Below are positions 61,801 through 64,000 of a DNA stretch of 64,000 bases, piece by piece. The stretch's first letter is position 1; each line of letters opens with the position of its first letter. The stretch lies in contig NC_090444.1 of NCBI RefSeq assembly GCF_031143425.1, positions 61,003,533 through 61,067,532 of the forward strand. The letters run 5' to 3'. The stretch comes from Pleurodeles waltl. Taxonomy: Eukaryota > Chordata > Amphibia > Caudata > Salamandridae. The notes under the pieces are model-generated. The model saw only the letters and a list, made by a program, of their open reading frames with translations. It was not told the origin of the DNA and made no database searches. Position numbers and translations under genes: made by a program.

Positions 61801-64000
61801 AGACTCTGTTGTATGAAGAAGCAGAAGGGCGTAAGACAGCCAAGCACTCACAGACTCTGTTGTATGAAGAAGCAGACAGGCGTAAGGCAGCCAAGCACTC
61901 ACAGACTCTGTTGTATGAAGAAGCAGACAGGCATAAGGCAGCCAAGCGCTCACAGACTCTGTTGTATGAAGAAGCAGACGGGCGTAAGGCAGCCAAGCGC
62001 TCACAGACTCTGTTGTATGAAGAAGCAGGCAGGCATAAGGCAGCCAAGCACTCAAGGACTCTGTTGTATGAAGAAGCAGTGAGGCGTAAGGCAGCCAAGC
62101 ACTCTCAGACTGTGGTGGTTGGTAGTGTATGAAGAAGCAGACAGGCGTAAGGTAGCCACGCTCTCACAGACTCTGTTGTATGAAGAAGCAGACAGGCATA
62201 AGGTAGCCAAGCGCTCACAGACTCTGTTGTATGAAAAAGCACACAGGCATAAGGCAGCCAAGCGCTCACAGACTCTGTTGTATGAAGAAGCAGAGAGGCG
62301 TAAGGCAGCCAAGCATTCTCAGACTGTGGTGGTTGGTAGTGTATGAAGAAACAGACAGGCGTAAGTCAGCCAAGCGCTCACAGACTGTGTTGTATGAAGA
62401 AGCAGACGGGTGTAAGGCAGCCAAGCGCTCTCAGACTCTGTTGTATGAAGAAGCAGAGAGGCGTAAGGCAGCCAAGCACTCTCAGACTGTGGTGGTTGGT
62501 AGTGTATGAAGAAGCAGACAGGCGTAAGTCAGCCAAGCGCTCTCAGACTCTGTTGTATGAAGAAGCAGACAGGCATAAGGCAGCCAAGCCCTCACAGACT
62601 CTGTTGCATGAAGAAGCAGATAGGCATAAGGCAGCCAAGCGCTCACAGACTCTGTTGTATGAAGAAGCAGACAGGCGTAAGGCAGCCAAGCAGCGCTCAC
62701 AGACTCTGTTGTATGAAGAAGCAAACGGGCGTAAGGCAGCCAAGCGCTCACAGACTCTGTTGTATGAAGAAGCAGACAGGCATAAGGCAGCCAAGCGCTC
62801 ACAGACTCTGTTGTATGAAGAAGAAGACAGGCGTAAGGCAGGCAAGCGCTCACAGACTCTGTTGTATGAAGAAGCAGACAGGCATAAGGCAGCCAAGCGC
62901 TCACAGACTCTGTTGTATGAAGAAGCATACAGGCATAAGGCAGCTAAGCACTCAAGGACTCTGTTGTATGAAGAAGCAGAGAGGCGTAAGGCAGCCAAGC
63001 ACTCTCAGACTGTGGTGGTTGGTAGTGTATGAAGAAGTAGACAGGCATAAGGCAGCCAAGCGCTCACAGACTCTGTTGTATGAAGAAGCAGACGGGCGTA
63101 AGGCAGCCAAGCGCTCACAGACTCTGTTGTATGAAGAAGCAGACGGGCATAAGGCAGTCAAGCGCTCACAGACTCTGTTGTATGAAGAAGCAGACGGGCG
63201 TAAGGAAGCCAAGCGCTCACAGATTCTGTTGTAAGAAGAAGCAGACAGGCATAAGGCAGCCAAGCCCTCACAGACTCTGTTGTATGAAGAAGCAGATAGG
63301 CGTAAGGCAGCCAAGCGCTCACAGACTCTGTTGTATGAAGAAGTAGACGGGCGTAAGGCGCCAAGCCCTCACAGACTCTGTTGTATGAAGAAGCAGAAGG
63401 GCGTAAGACAGCCAAGCACTCACAGACTCTGTTGTATGAAGAAGCAGACGGGCGTAAGGCAGCCAAGCAGCGCTCACAGACTCTGTTGTATGAAGAAGCA
63501 AACGGGCGTAAGGCAGCCAAGCGCTCACAGACTCTGTTGTATGAAGAAGCAGACAGGCGTAAGGCAGCCAAGCGCTCACAGACTCTGTTGTATGAAGAAG
63601 AAGACAGGCGTAAGGCAGCCAAGCGCTCACAGACTCTGTTGTATGAAGAAGCAGACAGGCATAAGTCAGCCAAGCGCTCACAGACTCTGTTGTATGAAGA
63701 AGCAGACAGGCATAAGGCAGCCAAGCCCTCACAGACTCTGTTGTATGAAGAAGCAGATAGGCATAAGGCAGCCAAGCGCTCACAGACTCTGTTGTATGAA
63801 GAAGCAGACAGGCGTAAGGCAGCCAAGCAGCGCTCACAGACTCTGTTGTATGAAGAAGCAAACGGGCGTAAGGCAGCCAAGCGCTCACAGACTCTGTTGT
63901 ATGAAGAAGCAGACAGGCATAAGGCAGCCAAGCGCTCACAGACTCTGTTGTATGAAGAAGAAGACAGGCGTAAGGCAGCCAAGCGCTCACAGACTCTGTT
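52839..64000. repeat. 7.7-kb superblock, second copy cut by the window end
   Basis: 53735 recurs at 61507 (offset 7,772), while 54449, 54673 and 55410 recur at 62119, 62343 and 63080 (offset 7,670). The 102-bp difference is the loss of two units in the second copy. The first copy is composite: about 53.8-58.27 kb matches 32.7-37.2 kb (offset 21,105-21,106) and about 58.3-61.3 kb matches 47.7-50.7 kb (offset 10,610). The junction lies in a unit at about 58.26-58.31 kb. Confidence 0.87.

Larger units (their letters stand above)
15993..64000. repeat. Array 3: 51-bp minisatellite, ~930 units, open at right edge
   Basis: Head-to-tail 51-bp units; 17955-18005 is an exact consensus copy. It starts TATGAAGAAGCAGACAGG, has GGCAGCCAAGCGCTCAC in the middle and ends CTCTGTTG. 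Length variants recur: 61 bp (10 extra bases around GTGGTGGTTGGTAG), 62 bp (11 extra, a TAAGTCAGTCG duplication), 54 bp (an extra CAG before CGCTC) and 50 bp (GACGGGGTAAGG). As 51 is 17 codons, the plus strand reads YEEADRRKAAKRSQTLL or MKKQTGVRQPSAHRLCC over and over, and two minus frames are open too, up to 521 codons. The +10, +11 and -1 indels shift frames and end them, so the array is not a gene. Two CpGs per unit are the main variable sites. The array continues past 64000. Confidence 0.97.

Noticed and set aside
15993..64000. CRISPR-like array
   Set aside because: Units are contiguous with no unique spacers, vary by point mutation and sit in a eukaryotic context.
15993..64000. Centromeric satellite with CENP-B boxes
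   Set aside because: No match to the CENP-B box core (TTCG....CGGG) was seen in the 51-, 61- or 62-bp units. Unit length is far from nucleosomal size, though that alone does not exclude it.

Overview
The window is non-coding DNA from a large, repeat-rich eukaryotic genome. It contains hAT-type terminal-inverted-repeat elements, a decayed LINE endonuclease fragment, an LTR ending in CA, an L2-like LINE/SINE tail and minisatellite arrays reaching tens of kilobases. Together these point to a vertebrate. Several pieces (the LTR at the left edge, the hAT-like elements, the GCGCTATATAAAT tail) look to me like repeats of salamander/newt genomes, but that is recognition from memory and was not checked. 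I found no intact protein-coding gene, no rRNA or tRNA gene, and no CRISPR array.

Layout. 1-521: 3' part of an LTR. 522-9136: array 1, a 72-bp minisatellite of about 115-120 unit equivalents, with truncated 35-bp units and kilobase-scale internal duplications. 9137-9912: CpG-rich single-copy-like spacer. 9913-10086: short TIR element. 10166-11092: array 2, a 65-bp minisatellite of about 14 units. 11093-12308: C-rich stretch and a LINE endonuclease fragment, split at 11854-12196 by a hAT-like MITE with an 8-bp target-site duplication. 12309-15992: interspersed spacer with a ZNF143-like motif, a hairpin-rich repeat (including a perfect 36-bp palindrome), an L2-like tail and a CTCF-like motif. 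15993-64000: array 3, a 51-bp minisatellite of about 930 units that runs off the right edge.

Array 3 is the main feature. Its units are 51 bp, with recurring 61-bp (+10), 62-bp (+11), 54-bp (+3) and 50-bp (-1) variants. The 61-bp variants act as punctuation. In large parts of the array they recur at the ordered spacings 724, 214, 163 and 523 bp, which sum to a 1,624-bp higher-order repeat. A second higher-order family (offsets of 1,090, 1,744 and 1,907 bp) alternates with the first. Blocks of several kilobases are copied again at offsets of about 7.7, 10.6, 19.3 and 21.1 kb. A shared one-base deletion lets two of these duplications be ordered in time.

All three arrays carry long open frames, on both strands in arrays 1 and 3. 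The reason is that 72 and 51 are multiples of three and the 65-bp unit lacks stops in several frames. Indels that are not multiples of three, and the simultaneous openness of several frames, argue against coding. Nothing here forms a pathway. The biology on offer is satellite evolution, transposon nesting and possible regulatory motifs at array borders.
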